A stretch of 64,000 bases of DNA. Source: Closterium sp. NIES-65. Its lineage: Eukaryota; Streptophyta; Zygnematophyceae; Desmidiales; Closteriaceae. The stretch is taken from the NCBI GenBank assembly GCA_948144175.1, contig CANXME010000522.1, positions 1-64,000 of the forward strand, written 5' to 3'. The position numbers and the translations under genes were made by a program. The notes beneath the pieces are model-generated. The model searched no databases, was not told the origin of the DNA, and worked only from the letters and a program-made list of their open reading frames with translations. This document shows, in pieces, positions 1 to 14,200 of the stretch. Positions within the stretch are counted from its first letter, which is position 1; each line of letters begins with the position of its first letter.

Positions 1-490
1 AAAAGAACAAGGGCCTAGCGTATGCAAAATACAAAGAACAAGGGCAAAGTGTGTGCAAAATAAAAAGAACAAGGGCCTAGCGTGTGCAAAATAAAAAGAA
101 CAAGGGCTAGCTGTGCATGCAAAAACTTAAAAGAACAGGGCCTAGCGTGTGCAAATATAAAAAGAACAGGGCTAGCGTGTGTGCAAAATAAAAAGAACAA
201 GGGCCATAGTGTGTGCAAAATAGCAAGAACAAGGGCCTTCCCCTAGCGTATGCAAAATTAAAAAGAACAAGGGCCTAGCCCGTAGGCAAAATAAAAAGAC
301 ACGGGCCTAGCGTGTCGCAAAAATAAAAAGAACAAAGGGCCCTAGCTGTGTGCTAAATAAAAAGAACAACCGGCCTACTGTAATGCAAAATAAAAAGAAC
401 AAGGGCCTAGGCTGTGTGCAAAATAAAAAGAACAAGGGCCTAGCTTGTGCAAAAAAAAAAAACGAACAAGGGTCTAGCTTGTGCAAAATT
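1..490 (+). other. Indel-rich, probably low-quality edge of the 31-bp array
   Basis: The first 490 bases contain many single-base and few-base insertions and deletions that break the 31-bp phase, for example near 110-130, 235-245, 270-300, 360-390 and 410-420. The same higher-order block seen near 1600, 2561 and 4822 (GCTAAATAA, then CAACGGCCTACTG, then a long A run) is recognisable at about 350-480, but with extra bases (CAACCGGCC, TGTAATGC). The rest of the array keeps phase well. This looks like lower consensus accuracy at a contig or read end. Genuine decay of a terminal repeat is the alternative. Confidence 0.6.
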
Positions 491-1599
491 GGAAGAACAA
501 GGGCCTAGCGTGTGCAAAATAAAAAGAACAAGGGCATAGCGTGTGCAAAATAGCAAGAACAAGGGCCTAGCGTGTGCAAAATAAAAAGAACAAGGGCCTA
601 GCGTGTGCAAAATACAAAGAACAAGGGCCTAGCGTATGCAAAATAAAACGAACAAGGGCCTAGCGTGTGCAAAATAAAAAGAACAAGGGCCTAGCGTGTG
701 CAAACTAAAAAGAACAAGCGCCTAGCGTGTGCAAAATAAAAAGAACAAGGGTCTAGCATGTGCAAAATTGCAAGAACAAGGGCCTAGCGTGTGCAAAATT
801 GAAAGAACAAGGGCCTAGCGTGTGCAAAATTGCAAGAACAAGGGCCTAGCTGTCAAAATAACAAGAGCAAGGGCCTAGCGTGTGCAAAAAATCAAGAACA
901 AGGGCCTAGCGTTCGCGAAAAAGCAAGAACAAGGGCCTAGCGTGTGCAAAATAAAAAAGAACAAGGGTCCTAGCATGTGCAAAATTGCAAGAACAAGGGC
1001 CTAGCGTATGCAAAATAAAAAGAACAAGAGCATAGCGTGTGCAAAATAGCAAGAACAAGGGCCTAGCGTGTGCAAAATAAAAAGAACACGGGCCTAGGGT
1101 GTGCAAAATTGCAAGAACAAGGGCCTAGCGTGTGCAAAATTGCAAGAACAAGGGCCTAGCGAGTGCAAAATAGCAAGAGCAAGGGCCTAGCGTGTGCAAA
1201 AAATCAAGAACAAGAGCCTAGCATTCGCGAAATAGCAAGAGCAAGGGCCTAGCATGTGCGAAAATAAAATGAACAAGGGTCTAGCATGTGCAAAATTGCA
1301 AGAACAAGGGCCTAGCGTGTGCAAAATTGCAAGAACAATGGCATAGCGTGTACAAAATAGCAAAAACAAGGGCCTAGCGTGTGCAAAATAAAAAGAACAA
1401 GGGCCTAGCGTGTGCAAAATAAAAAGAACAAGGGCAAAGTGTGTGCAAAATAGCAAGAACAAGGGCCTAGCGTGTGCAAAATAAAAAGAACAAGGGCCTA
1501 GCGTATGCAAAATAAAAGAACAAGGGCCTAGCGTATGCAAAATAAAAAGAACAAGGGCCTAGCGTGTGCAAAATAAAAAGAACAAGGGCCTAGCGTGTG

Positions 1600-3520
1600 C
1601 TAAATAAAAAGAACAACGGCCTACTGTATGCAAAATAAAAAGAACAAGGGCCTAGCGTGTGCATAATAAAAAGAACAAGGGCCTAGCTTGTGCAAAAAAA
1701 AAACGAACAAGGGTCTAGCATGTGCAAAATTGCAAGAACAAGGGCCTAGCGTGTGCAAAATAAAAAGAACAAAGGCATAGCGTGTGCAAAATAGCAAGAA
1801 CAAGGGCTTAGCGTGTGCAAAATAAAAAGAACAAGGGCCTAGCGTGTGCAAAATAAAAAGAACAAGGGCCTAGCATATGCAAAATAAAACGAACAAGGGC
1901 CTAGCGTGTGCAAAATAAAAAGAACAAGGGCCTAGCGTGTGCAAACTAAAAATAACAAGCGCCTAGCGTGTGCAAAATAAAAAGAACAAGGGTCTAGCAT
2001 GTGCAAAATTGCAAGAACAAGGGCCTAGCGTGTGCAAAATTGAAAGAACAAGGGCCTAGCGTGTGCAAAATTGCAAGAACAAGGGCCTAGCTTGTGCAAA
2101 ATTGCAAGAGCAACGGCCTAGCGTGTGCAAAATAAAAGAACAAGGGCCTAGCGTATGCAAAATAAAAAGAACAAAGGCCTAGCGTATGCAAAATAAAAAG
2201 AACAAGGGCCTAGCGTGTGCAAAATAGCAAGAACAAGGGCCTAGCGTGTGCAAAATATAAAGAACAAGGGCCTAGCGTGTGCAAAATAAAAAGAACAAGG
2301 GCCTAGCGTATGCAAAATAAAACGAACAAGGGCCTAGCGTGTGCAAAATAAAAAGAACAAGGGCCTAGCGTGTGCAAACTAAAAAGAACAAGCGCCTAGC
2401 GTGTGCAAAATAAAAAGAACAAGGGTCTAGCATGTGCAAAATTGCAAGAACAAGGGCCTAGCGTGTGCAAAATTGAAAGAACAAGGGCCTAGCGTATGCA
2501 AAATAAAACGAACAAGGGCCTAGCGTGTGCAAAATAAAAAGAACAAGGGCCTAGCGTGTGCTAAATAAAAAGAACAACGGCCTACTGTATGCAAAATAAA
2601 AAGAACAAGGGCCTAGCGTGTGCAAAATAAAAAGAACAAGGGCCTAGCTTGTGCAAAAAAAAAACGAACAAGGGTCTAGCATGTGCAAAATTGCAAGAAC
2701 AAGGGCCTAGCGTGTGCAAAATAAAAAGAACAAGGGCATAGCGTGTGCAAAATAGCAAGAACAAGGGCTTAGCGTGTGCAAAATAAAAAGAACAAGGGCC
2801 TAGCGTGTGCAAAATAAAAAGAACAAGGGCCTAGCGTATGCAAAATAAAACGAACAAGGGCCTAGCGTGTGCAAAATAAAAAGAACAAGGGCCTAGCGTG
2901 TGCAAACTAAAAAGAACAAGCGCCTAGCGTGTGCAAAATAAAAAGACCAAGGGTCTAGCATGTGCAAAATTGCAAGAACAAGGGCCTAGCGTGTGCAGAA
3001 TTGAAAGAACAAGGGCCTAGCGTGTGCAAAATTGCAAGAACAAGGGCCTAGCTTGTGCAAAATTGCAAGAGCAACGGCCTAGCGTGTGCAAAATAAAAAG
3101 AACAAGGGCCTAGCGTATGCAAAATAAAAAGAACAAAGGCCTAGCGTATGCAAAATAAAAAGAACAAGGGCCTAGCGTGTGCAAAATAGCAAGAACAAGG
3201 GCCTAGCGTGTGCAAAATATAAAGAACAAGGGCCTAGCGTGTGCAAAATAAAAAGAACAAGGGCCTAGCGTATGCAAAATAAAACGAACAAGGGCCTAGC
3301 GTGTGCAAAATAAAAAGAACAAGGGCCTAGCGTGTGCAAACTAAAAAGAACAAGCGCCTAGCGTGTGCAAAATAAAAAGAACAAGGGTCTAGCATGTGCA
3401 AAATTGCAAGAACAAGGGCCTAGCGTGTGCAAAATTGAAAGAACAAGGGCCTAGCGTGTGCAAAATTGCAACAACAAGGGCCTAGCTTGTGCAAAATTGC
3501 AAGAGCAACGGCCTAGCGTG
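1600..3520 (+). repeat. Higher-order repeat of 961-962 bp in the 31-bp array
   Basis: A block of 31 monomers (31 x 31 = 961 bp) is tandemly duplicated. The rare order of variants, a CTAAATAA unit, then CAACGGCCTACTG, then a CTTGTGC unit with ten A's, starts at about 1600 and again at 2561. The GAGCAACGG marker at 2111 recurs at 3072, also 961 bp away. A third copy of the block starts at about 4822. Inside these blocks the marker also recurs at 434 bp (3072 to 3506, and 5335 to 5769), which is exactly 14 monomers. Confidence 0.85.
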
Positions 3521-6049
3521 TGCAAAATAAAAAGAACAAGGGCCTAGCGTATGCAAAATAAAAAGAACAAAGGCCTAGCGTATGCAAAATAAAAAGAACA
3601 AGGGCCTAGCGTGTGCAAAATAAAAAGAACAAGGGCCTAGCGTGTGCAAAATAGCAAGAACAAGGGCCTAGCGTGTGCAAAATAAAAAGAACAAGGGCCT
3701 AGCGTATGCAAAATAAAAAGAACAAGGGCCTAGCGTATGCAAAATAAAAAGAACAAGGGCCTAGCGTGTGCAAAATAAAAAGAACAAGGGCCTAGGGTGT
3801 GCAAAATTGCAAGAACAAGGGCCTAGCGTCTGCAAAATAAAGAGAACAATGGTCTAGCATGTGCAAAATTGCAAGAACAAGGGCCTAGCGTGTGCAAAAT
3901 AAAAAGAACAAGGGCATAGCGTGTGCAAAATAGCAAGAACAAGGGCCTAGCGTGTGCAAAATAAAAAGAACAAGGGCCTAGCGTGTGCAAAATGAAAAGA
4001 ACAAGGGCCTAGCGTGTGCAAAATTGCAAGAACAAGGGCCTAGCGTGTGCAAAATTGCAAGAACAAGGGCCTAGCTGTCAAAATAATAAGAGCAAGGGCC
4101 TAGCGTGTGCAAAAAATCAAGAACAAGGGCCTAGCGTTCGCGAAATAGCAAGAACAAGGGCCTAGCGTGTGCAAAATAAAAAGAACAAGGGTCTAGCATG
4201 TGCAAAATTGCAAGAACAAGGGCCTAGCGTATGCAAAATAAAAAGAACAAGAGCATAGCGTGTGCAAAATAGCAAGAACAAGGGCCTAGCGTGTGCAAAA
4301 TAAAAAGAACAAGGGCCTAGGGTGTGCAAAATTGCAAGAACAAGGGCCTAGCGTGTGCAAAATTGCAAGAACAAGGGCCTAGCGAGTGCAAAATAGCAAG
4401 AGCAAGGGCCTAGCGTGTGCAAAAAATCAAGAACAAGAGCCTAGCATTCGCGAAATAGCAAGAGCAAGGGCCTAGCATGTGCAAAATAAAAAGAACAAGG
4501 GTCTAGCATGTGCAAAATTGCAAGAACAAGGGCCTAGCGTGTGCAAAATTGCAAGAACAATGGCATAGCGTGTACAAAATAGCAAAAACAAGGGCCTAGC
4601 GTGTGCAAAATAAAAAGAACAAGGGCCTAGCGTGTGCAAAATAAAAAGAACAAGGGCAAAGTGTGTGCAAAATAGCAAGAACAAGGGCCTAGCGTGTGCA
4701 AAATAAAAAGAACAAGGGCCTAGCGTATGCAAAATAAAAAGAACAAGGGCCTAGCGTATGCAAAATAAAAAGAACAAGGGCCTAGCGTGTGCAAAATAAA
4801 AAGAACAAGGGCCTAGCGTGTGCTAAATAAAAAGAACAACGGCCTACTGTATGCAAAATAAAAAGAACAAGGGCCTAGCGTGTGCAAAATAAAAAGAACA
4901 AGGGCCTAGCTTGTGCAAAAAAAAAAACGAACAAGGGTCTAGCATGTGCAAAATTGCAAGAACAAGGGCCTAGCGTGTGCAAAATAAAAAGAACAAGGGC
5001 ATAGCGTGTGCAAAATAGCAAGAACAAGGGCTTAGCGTGTGCAAAATAAAAAGAACAAGGGCCTAGCGTGTGCAAAATAAAAAGAACAAGGGCCTAGCGT
5101 ATGCAAAATAAAACGAACAAGGGCCTAGCGTGTGCAAAATAAAAAGAACAAGGGCCTAGCGTGTGCAAACTAAAAAGAACAAGCGCCTAGCGTGTGCAAA
5201 ATAAAAAGAACAAGGGTCTAGCATGTGCAAAATTGCAAGAACAAGGGCCTAGCGTGTGCAAAATTGAAAGAACAAGGGCCTAGCGTGTGCAAAATTGCAA
5301 GAACAAGGGCCTAGCTTGTGCAAAATTGCAAGAGCAACGGCCTAGCGTGTGCAAAATAAAAAGAACAAGGGCCTAGCGTATGCAAAATAAAAAGAACAAA
5401 GGCCTAGCGTATGCAAAATAAAAAGAACAAGGGCCTAGCGTGTGCAAAATAGCAAGAACAAGGGCCTAGCGTGTGCAAAATATAAAGAACAAGGGCCTAG
5501 CGTGTGCAAAATAAAAAGAACAAGGGCCTAGCGTATGCAAAATAAAACGAACAAGGGCCTAGCGTGTGCAAAATAAAAAGAACAAGGGCCTAGCGTGTGC
5601 AAACTAAAAAGAACAAGCGCCTAGCGTGTGCAAAATAAAAAGAACAAGGGTCTAGCATGTGCAAAATTGCAAGAACAAGGGCCTAGCGTGTGCAAAATTG
5701 AAAGAACAAGGGCCTAGCGTGTGCAAAATTGCAAGAACAAGGGCCTAGCTTGTGCAAAATTGCAAGAGCAACGGCCTAGCGTGTGCAAAATAAAAAGAAC
5801 AAGGGCCTAGCGTATGCAAAATAAAAAGAACAAAGGCCTAGCGTATGCAAAATAAAAAGAACAAGGGCCTAGCGTGTGCAAAATAAAAAGAACAAGGGCC
5901 TAGCGTGTGCAAAATAGCAAGAACAAGGGCCTAGCGTGTGCAAAATAAAAAGAACAAGGGCCTAGCGTATGCAAAATAAAAAGAACAAGGGCCTAGCGTA
6001 TGCAAAATAAAAAGAACAAGGGCCTAGCGTGTGCAAAATAAAAAGAACA

Positions 6050-9000
6050 AGGGCCTAGGGTGTGCAAAATTGCAAGAACAAGGGCCTAGCGTGTGCAAAA
6101 TTGCAAGAACAAGGGCCTAGCGAGTGCAAAATAGCAAGAGCAAGGGCCTAGCGTGTGCAAAAAATCAAGAACAAGGGCCTACCATTCGCGAAATAGCAAG
6201 AGCAAGGGCCTAGCGTGTGCAAAATAAAAAGAACAAGGGTCTAGCATGTGCAAAATTGCAAGAACAAGGGCCTAGCGTGTGCAAAATTGCAAGAACAAGG
6301 GCATAGCGTGTGCAAAATAGCAAAGACAAGGGCCTAGCGTGTGCAAAATAAAAGGAACAAGGGCCTAGCGTGTGCAAAATTGCAAAAACAACGGCCTAGC
6401 GTGTGCAAAATTGCAAGAACAAGGGCCTAGCGAGTGCAAAATAGCAAGAGCAAGGGCCTAGTGTGTGCAAAAATTCAAGAACAAGGGCCTAGCGTTCGCG
6501 AAAAAGCAAGAACAAGGGCCTAGCGTCTGCAAAATAAAGAGAACAATGGTCTAGCATGTGCAAAATTGCAAGAACAAGGGCCTAGCGTGTGCAAAATAAA
6601 AAGAACAAGGGCATAGCGTGTGCAAAATAGCAAGAACAAGGGCCTAGCGTGTGCAAAATAAAAAGAACAAGGGCCTAGCGTGTGCAAAATGAAAAGAACA
6701 AGGGCCTAGCGTGTGCAAAATTGCAAGAACAAGGGCCTAGCGTGTGCAAAATTGCAAGAACAAGGGCCTAGCGAGTGCAAAATAGCAAGAGCAAGGGCCT
6801 AGCGTGTGCAACAAATCAAGAACAAGGGCCTAGCGTTCGCGAAATAGCAAGAACAAGGGCCTAGCGTGTGCAAAATAAAAAGAACAAGGGTCTAGCATGT
6901 GCAAAATTGCAAGAACAAGGGCCTAGCGTGTGCAAAATAAAAAGAATAAGAGCATAGCGTGTGCAAAATAGCAAGAACAAGGGCCTAGCGTGTGCAAAAT
7001 AAAAAGAACAAGGGCCTAGGGTGTGCAAAATTGCAAGAACAAGGGCCTAGCGTGTGCAAAATTGCAAGAACAAGGGCCTAGCGAGTGCAAAATAGCAAGA
7101 GCAAGGGCCTAGCGTGTGCAAAAAATCAAGAACAAGAGCCTAGCATTCGCGAAATAGCAAGAGCAAGGGCCTAGCATGTGCAAAATAAAAAGAACAAGGG
7201 TCTAGCATGTGCAAAATTGCAAGAACAAGGGCCTAGCGTGTGCAAAATTGCAAGAACAATGGCATAGCGTGTACAAAATAGCAAAAACAAGGGCCTAGCG
7301 TGTGCAAAATAAAAAGAACAAGGGCCTAGCGTGTGCAAAATTGCAAGAAAAACGGCCTAGCGTGTGCAAAATTGCAAGAACAAGGGCCTAGCGAGTGCAA
7401 AATAGCAAGAGCAAGGGCCTAGTGTGTGCAAAAACACAAAAACAAGGGCCTAGCGTTCGCAAAATAGCAAGAACAAGGGCCTAGCGTCTGCAAAATAAAG
7501 AGAACAATGGTCTAGCATGTGCAAAATTGCAAGAACAAGGGCCTAGCGTGTGCAAAATAGAACGAACAAGGGCATAGCGTGTGCAAAATAGCAAGAACAA
7601 GGGCATAGCGTGTGCAAAATGAAAAGAACAAGGGCCTAGCGTGTGCAAAATAAAAAGAACAAGGGCATAGCGTGTGCAAAATAGCAAGAACAAGGGCCTA
7701 GCGTGTGCAAAATAAAAAGAACAAGGGCCTAGCGTGTGCAAAATAAAAAGAACAAGGGCCTAGCGTGTGCAAAATTGAAAGAACAAGGGCCTAGCGTATG
7801 CAAAAGTGCAAGAACAAGGGCCTAGCGTGTGCAAAATAAAAAGAACAAGGGCCTAGCGTGTGCAAAATTGCAAGAACAAGGGCCTAGCGAGTGCAAAATA
7901 GCAAGAGCAAGGGCCTAGCGTGTGCAAAAAATCAAGAACAAGGGCCTAGCGTTCGCAAAATAGCAAGAACAAGGGCCTAGCGTGTGCAAAATAAAAAGAA
8001 CAAGGGCATAGTGTGTGCAAAATAGCAAGAACAAGGGCCTAGCGTGTGCAAAATAAAAAGAACAAGGGCCTAGCGTATGCAAAATAAAAAGAACAAGGGC
8101 CTAGCGTATGCAAAATAAAAAGAACAAGGGCCTAGCGTGTGCAAAATAAAAAGAACAAGGGCCTAGGGTGTGCAAAATTGCAAGAACAAGGGCCTACCGT
8201 GTGCAACATTGCAAGAACAAGGGCCTAGCGAGTGCAAAATAGCAAGAGCAAGGGCCTAGCGTGTGCAAAAAATCAAGAACAAGGGCCTACCATTCGCGAA
8301 ATAGCAAGAGCAAGGGCCTAGCGTGTGCAAAATAAAAAGAACAAGGGTCTAGCATGTGCAAAATTGCAAGAACAAGGGCCTAGCGTGTGCAAAATTGCAA
8401 GAACAAGGGCATAGCGTGTGCAAAATAGCAAAAACAAGGGCCTAGCGTGTGCAAAATAAAAAGAACAAGGGCCTAGCGTGTGCAAAATTGCAAAAACAAC
8501 GGCCTAGCGTGTGCAAAATTGCAAGAACAAGGGCCTAGCGAGTGCAAAATAGCAAGAGCAAGGGCCTAGTGTGTGCAAAAATTCAAGAACAAGGGCCTAG
8601 CGTTCGCGAGATAGCAAGAAGAAGGGCCTAGCATCTGCAAAATAAAGAGAACAATGGTCTAGCATGTGCAAAATTGCAAGAACAAGGGCCTAGCGTGTGC
8701 AAAATAAAAAGAACAAGGGCATAGCGTGTGCAAAATAGCAAGAAAAAGGGCCTAGCGTGTGCAAAATAAAAAGAACAAGGGCCTAGCGTGTGCAAAATGA
8801 AAAGAACAAGGGCCTAGCGTGTGCAAAATTGCAAGAACAAGGGCCTAGCGTGTGCAAAATTGCAAGAACAAGGGCCTAGCGAGTGCAAAATAGCAAGAGC
8901 AAGGGCCTAGCGTGTGCAAACAATCAAGAACAAGGGCCTAGCGTTCGCGAAATAGCAAGAACAAGGGCCTAGCGTGTGCAAAATAAAAAGAACAAGGGTC

Positions 9001-9290
9001 TAGCATGTGCAAAATTGCAAGAACAAGGGCCTAGCGTGTGCAAAATAAAAAGAACAAGAGCATAGCGTGTGCAAAATAGCAAGAACAAGGGCCTAGCGTG
9101 TGCAAAATAAAAAGAACAAGGGCCTAGGGTGTGCAAAATTGCAAGAACAAGGGCCTAGCGTGTGCAAAATTGCAAGAACAAGGGCCTAGCGAGTGCAAAA
9201 TAGCAAGAGCAAGGGCCTAGCGTGTGCAAAAAATCAAGAACAAGAGCCTAGCATTCGCGAAATAGCAAGAGCAAGGGCCTAGCATGTGCA
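6050..9290 (+). repeat. Higher-order repeat with 2.1-kb spacing in the 31-bp array
   Basis: The variant order GGGTGTGC, CGAGTGC, ACCATTCGCG (about 6181), GTTCGCG (about 6497), GTTCGCG (about 6836), ATTCGCG (about 7147) recurs at about 8289, 8602, 8943 and 9253. The shift is about 2106-2108 bp, or 68 monomers. Small differences between copies (for instance CGAAAAAGC against CGAGATAGC) show that the copies have begun to diverge. Confidence 0.75.
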
Positions 9291-11269
9291 AAATTAAAAG
9301 AACAAGGGCATAGTGTGTCCAAAATAGCAAGAACAAAGGCCTAGCGTGTGCAAAATAAAAAGAACAAGGGCATAGCGTGTGCAAAATAGCAAGAACAAGG
9401 GCCTAGCGTGTGCAAAATAAATAGAACAAGGGCATAGCGTGTGCAAAATAGCAAGAACAAGGGCCTAGCGTGTGCAAAATAAAAAGAACAAGGGCCTAGC
9501 GTGTGCAAAATAAAAAGAACAAGGGCCTAGCGTGTGCAAAATTGCAAGAACAAGGGCCTAGCGTGTGCAAAAGTGCAAGAACAAGGGCCTAGCGTGTGCA
9601 AAATAAAAAGAACAAGGGCCTAGCGTGTGCAAAATTGCAAGAACAAGGGCCTAGCGAGTGCACAATAGCAAGAACAAGGGCCTAGCGTGTGCAAAATAGC
9701 AAGAGGAAGGGCCTTGCGTGTGCAAAATAAAAAGAACAAGGGCATAGCGTGTGCAAAATAGCAAGAACAAGGGCCTAGCGTGTGCAAAATAAAAAGAACA
9801 AGGGCCTAGCGTGTGCAAAATAAAAAGAACAAGGGCCTAGCGTATGCAAAAAAAAAAAAAACAAGGGCCTAGCGTATGCAAAATAAAAAGAACAAGGGCC
9901 TAGCGTGTGCAAAATAAAAAGAACAAGGGCCTAGCGTGTGCAAAAATAAAAAGAACAAGGGCCTAGCGTGTGCAAAATAAAAAGAACAAGGGTCTAGCAT
10001 GTGCAAAATTGCAAGAACAAGGGCCTAGCGTGTGCAAAATATAAAGAACAAGGGCATAGCGTGTGCAAAATAGCAAGAACAACGGCCTAGCGTGTGCAAA
10101 ATAAAAAGAACAAGGGCCTAGCGTGTGCAAAAAAAAAAGAACAAGGGCCTAGCGTGTGCAAAATTGAAAGAACAAGGGCCTAGCGTGTGCAAAAAGTGCA
10201 AGAACAAGGGCCTAGCGTGTGCAAAATAAAAAGAACAAGGGCCTAGCGTGTGCAAAATAAAAAGAACAAGGGCCTAGCGTATGCAAAATAAAAAGAACAA
10301 GGGCCTAGCGTGTGCAAAATAAAAAGAACAAGGGCATAGCGTGTGCAAAATAGCAAGAACAAGGGCCTAGCGTGTGCAAAATAAAAAGAACAAGGGCCTA
10401 GCGTGTGCAAAATAAAAAGAACAAGGGCCTAGCTTGTGCAAAATTGAAAGAACAAGGGCCTAGCGTGTGCAAAAGTGCAAGAACAAGGGCCTAGCGTGTG
10501 CAAAATAAAAAGAACAAGGGCCTAGCGTGTGCAAAATAAAAAGAACAAGGGCCTAGCGTATGCAAAATAAAAAGAACAAGGGCCTAGCGTATGCAAAATA
10601 AAAAGAACAAGGGCCTAGCGTGTGCAAAATAAAAAGAACAAGGGACTAGCGTGTGCAAAATAAAAAGAACAAGGGCCTAGCGTGCGCAAAATAAAAAGAA
10701 CAAGGGTCTTGCATGTGCAAAATTGCAAGAACAAGGGCCTAGCGTGTGCAAATTAGCAAGAGCAAGGGCCTAGCGTGTGCAAAATAGCAAGAGCAAGGGC
10801 CTAGCGTGTGCAAAATAAAAAGAACAAGGGCATAGCGTGTGCAAAATAGCAAGAACAAGGGCCTAGCGTGTGCAAAATAAAAAGAACAAGGGCCTAGCGT
10901 GTGCAAAATAAAAAGAACAAGGGCCTAGCGTATGCAAAATAAAAAGAACAAGGGCCTAGCGTATGCAAAATAAAAAGAACAAGGGCCTAGCGTGTGCAAA
11001 ATAAAAAGAACAAGGGCCTAGCGTGTGCAAAAATATAAAGAACGAGGGCCTAGCGTGTGCAAAATAAAAAGAACAAGGGTCTAGCATGTGCAAAATTGCA
11101 AGAACAAGGGCCTAGCTTGTGCAAAATAGCAAGAACAAGGGCCTAGCGTGTGCAAAATAAAAAGAACAAGGGCCTAGCGTGTGCAAAATAAAAAGAACAA
11201 GGGCCTAGCGTGTGCAAAATTGAAAGAACAAGGGCCTAGCGTGTGCAAAATAAAAAGAACAAGGGCCTA

Positions 11270-14200
11270 GCTTATGCAAAATAAAAAGAACAAGGGCCTA
11301 GCATTTGCAAAATAAAAAGAACAAGGGCCTAGCGTGTGCAAAATAAAAAGAACAAGGGCCTAGCTTGTGCAAAATAAAAAGAACAAGGGTCTAGCATGTG
11401 CAAAATTGCAAGAACAAGGGCCAAGCGTGTGCAAAATAAAAAGAACAAGGGCATAGCGTGTGCAAAATAGCAAGAACAAGGGCCTAGCGTGTGCAAAAAA
11501 AAAAGAACAAGGGCCTAGCGTGTGCAAAATAAAAAGAACAAGGGCCTAGCGTGTGCAAAATTGCAAGAACAAGGGCCTAGCGTGTGCAAAATTGCAAGAA
11601 CAAGGGCCTATCGAGTGCAAAATAGCAAGAGGAAGGGCCTTGCGTGTGCAAAATAAAAAGAACAGGGGCATAGCGTGTGCAAAATAGCAAGAACAAGGGC
11701 CTAGCGTGTGCAAAATAAAAAGAACAAGGGCCTAGCGTGTGCAAAATAAAAAGAACAAGGGCATAGCGTGTGCAAAATAGCAAGAACAAGGGCCTAGCGT
11801 GTGCAAAATCAAAAGAACAAGGGCCTAGCGTGTGCAAAATAAAAAGAACAAGGGCCTAGCGTGTGCAAAATTGAAAGAACAAGGGCCTAGCGTATGCAAA
11901 AGTGCAAGAACAAGGGCCTAGCGTGTGCAAAATAAAAAGAACAAGGGCCTAGCGTGTGCAAAATTGCAAGAACAAGGGCCTAGCGAGTGCAAAATAGCAA
12001 GAGCAAGGGCCTAGCGTGTGCAAAAAATCAAGAACAAGGGCCTAGCGTTCGCGAAATAGCAAGAACAAGGGCCTAGCGTGTGCAAAATAAAAAGAACAAG
12101 GGCATAGTGTGTGCAAAATAGCAAGAACAAGGGCCTAGCTTGTGCAAAATAAAAAGAACAAGGGCCTAGCGTATGCAAAATAAAAAGAACAAGGGCCTAG
12201 CGTATGCAAAATAAAAAGAACAAGGGCCTAGCGTGTGCAAAATAAAAAGAACAAGGGCCTAGGGTGTGCAAAATTGCAAGAACAAGGGCCTAGCGTGTGC
12301 AACATTGCAAGAACAAGGGCCTAGCGAGTGCAAAATAGCAAGAGCAAGGGCCTAGCGTGTGCAAAAAATCAAGAACAAGGGCCTACCATTCGCGAAATAG
12401 CAAGAGCAAGGGCCTAGCGTGTGCAAAATAAAAAGAACAAGGGTCTAGCATGTGCAAAATTGCAAGAACAAGGGCCTAGCGTGTGCAAAATTGCAAGAAC
12501 AAGGGCATAGCGTGTGCAAAATAGCAAAAACAAGGGCCTAGCGTGTGCAAAATAAAAAGAACAAGGGCCTAGCGTGTGCAAAATTGCAAAAACAACGGCC
12601 TAGCGTGTGCAAAATTGCAAGAACAAGGGCCTAGCGAGTGCAAAATAGCAAGAGCAAGGGCCTAGTGTGTGCAAAAATTCAAGAACAAGGGCCTAGCGTT
12701 CGCGAGATAGCAAGAACAAGGGCCTAGCATCTGCAAAATAAAGAGAACAATGGTCTAGCATGTGCAAAATTGCAAGAACAAGGGCCTAGCGTGTGCAAAA
12801 TAAAAAGAACAAGGGCATAGCGTGTGCAAAATAGCAAGAAAAAGGGCCTAGCGTGTGCAAAATAAAAAGAACAAGGGCCTAGCGTGTGCAAAATGAAAAG
12901 AACAAGGGCCTAGCGTGTGCAAAATTGCAAGAACAAGGGCCTAGCGTGTGCAAAATTGCAAGAACAAGGGCCTAGCGAGTGCAAAATAGCAAGAGCAAGG
13001 GCCTAGCGTGTGCAAAAAATCAAGAACAAGGGCCTAGCGTTCGCGAAATAGCAAGAACAAGGGCCTAGCGTGTGCAAAATAAAAAGAACAAGGGTCTAGC
13101 ATGTGCAAAATTGCAAGAACAAGGGCCTAGCGTGTGCAAAATAAAAAGAACAAGAGCATAGCGTGTGCAAAATAGCAAGAACAAGGGCCTAGCGTGTGCA
13201 AAATAAAAAGAACAAGGGCCTAGGGTGTGCAAAATTGCAAGAACAAGGGCCTAGCGTGTGCAAAATTGCAAGAACAAGGGCCTAGCGAGTGCAAAATAGC
13301 AAGAGCAAGGGCCTAGCGTGTGCAAAAAATCAAGAACAAGAGCCTAGCATTCGCGAAATAGCAAGAGCAAGGGCCTAGCATGTGCAAAATAAAAAGAACA
13401 AGGGCATAGTGTGTCCAAAATAGCAAGAACAAAGGCCTAGCGTGTGCAAAATAAAAAGAACAAGGGCATAGCGTGTGCAAAATAGCAAGAACAAGGGCCT
13501 AGCGTGTGCAAAATAAATAGAACAAGGGCATAGCGTGTGCAAAATAGCAAGAACAAGGGCCTAGCGTGTGCAAAATAAAAAGAACAAGGGCCTAGCGTGT
13601 GCAAAATAAAAAGAACAAGGGCCTAGCGTGTGCAAAATAAAAAGAACAAGGGCCTAGCGTATGCAAAAAAAAAAAAACAAGGGCCTAGCGTATGCAAAAT
13701 AAAAAGAACAAGGGCCTAGCGTGTGCAAAATAAAAAGAACAAGGGCCTAGCGTGTGCAAAAATAAAAAGAACAAGGGCCTAGCGTGTGCAAAATAAAAAG
13801 AACAAGGGTCTAGCATGTGCAAAATTGCAAGAACAAGGGCCTAGCGTGTGCAAAATATAAAGAACAAGGGCATAGCGTGTGCAAAATAGCAAGAACAAGG
13901 GCCTAGCGTGTGCAAAAAAAAAAAGAACAAGGGCCTAGCGTGTGCAAAATAAAAAGAACAAGGGCCTAGCGTGTGCAAAATTGCAAGAACAAGGGCCTAG
14001 CGTGTGCAAAATTGCAAGAACAAGGGCCTAGCGAGTGCAAAATAGCAAGAGGAAGGGCCTTGCGTGTGCAAAATAAAAAGAACAGGGGCATAGCGTGTGC
14101 AAAATAGCAAGAACAAGGGCCTAGCGTGTGCAAAATAAAAAGAACAAGGGCCTAGCGTGTGCAAAATAAAAAGAACAAGGGCCTAGCGTATGCAAAATAA

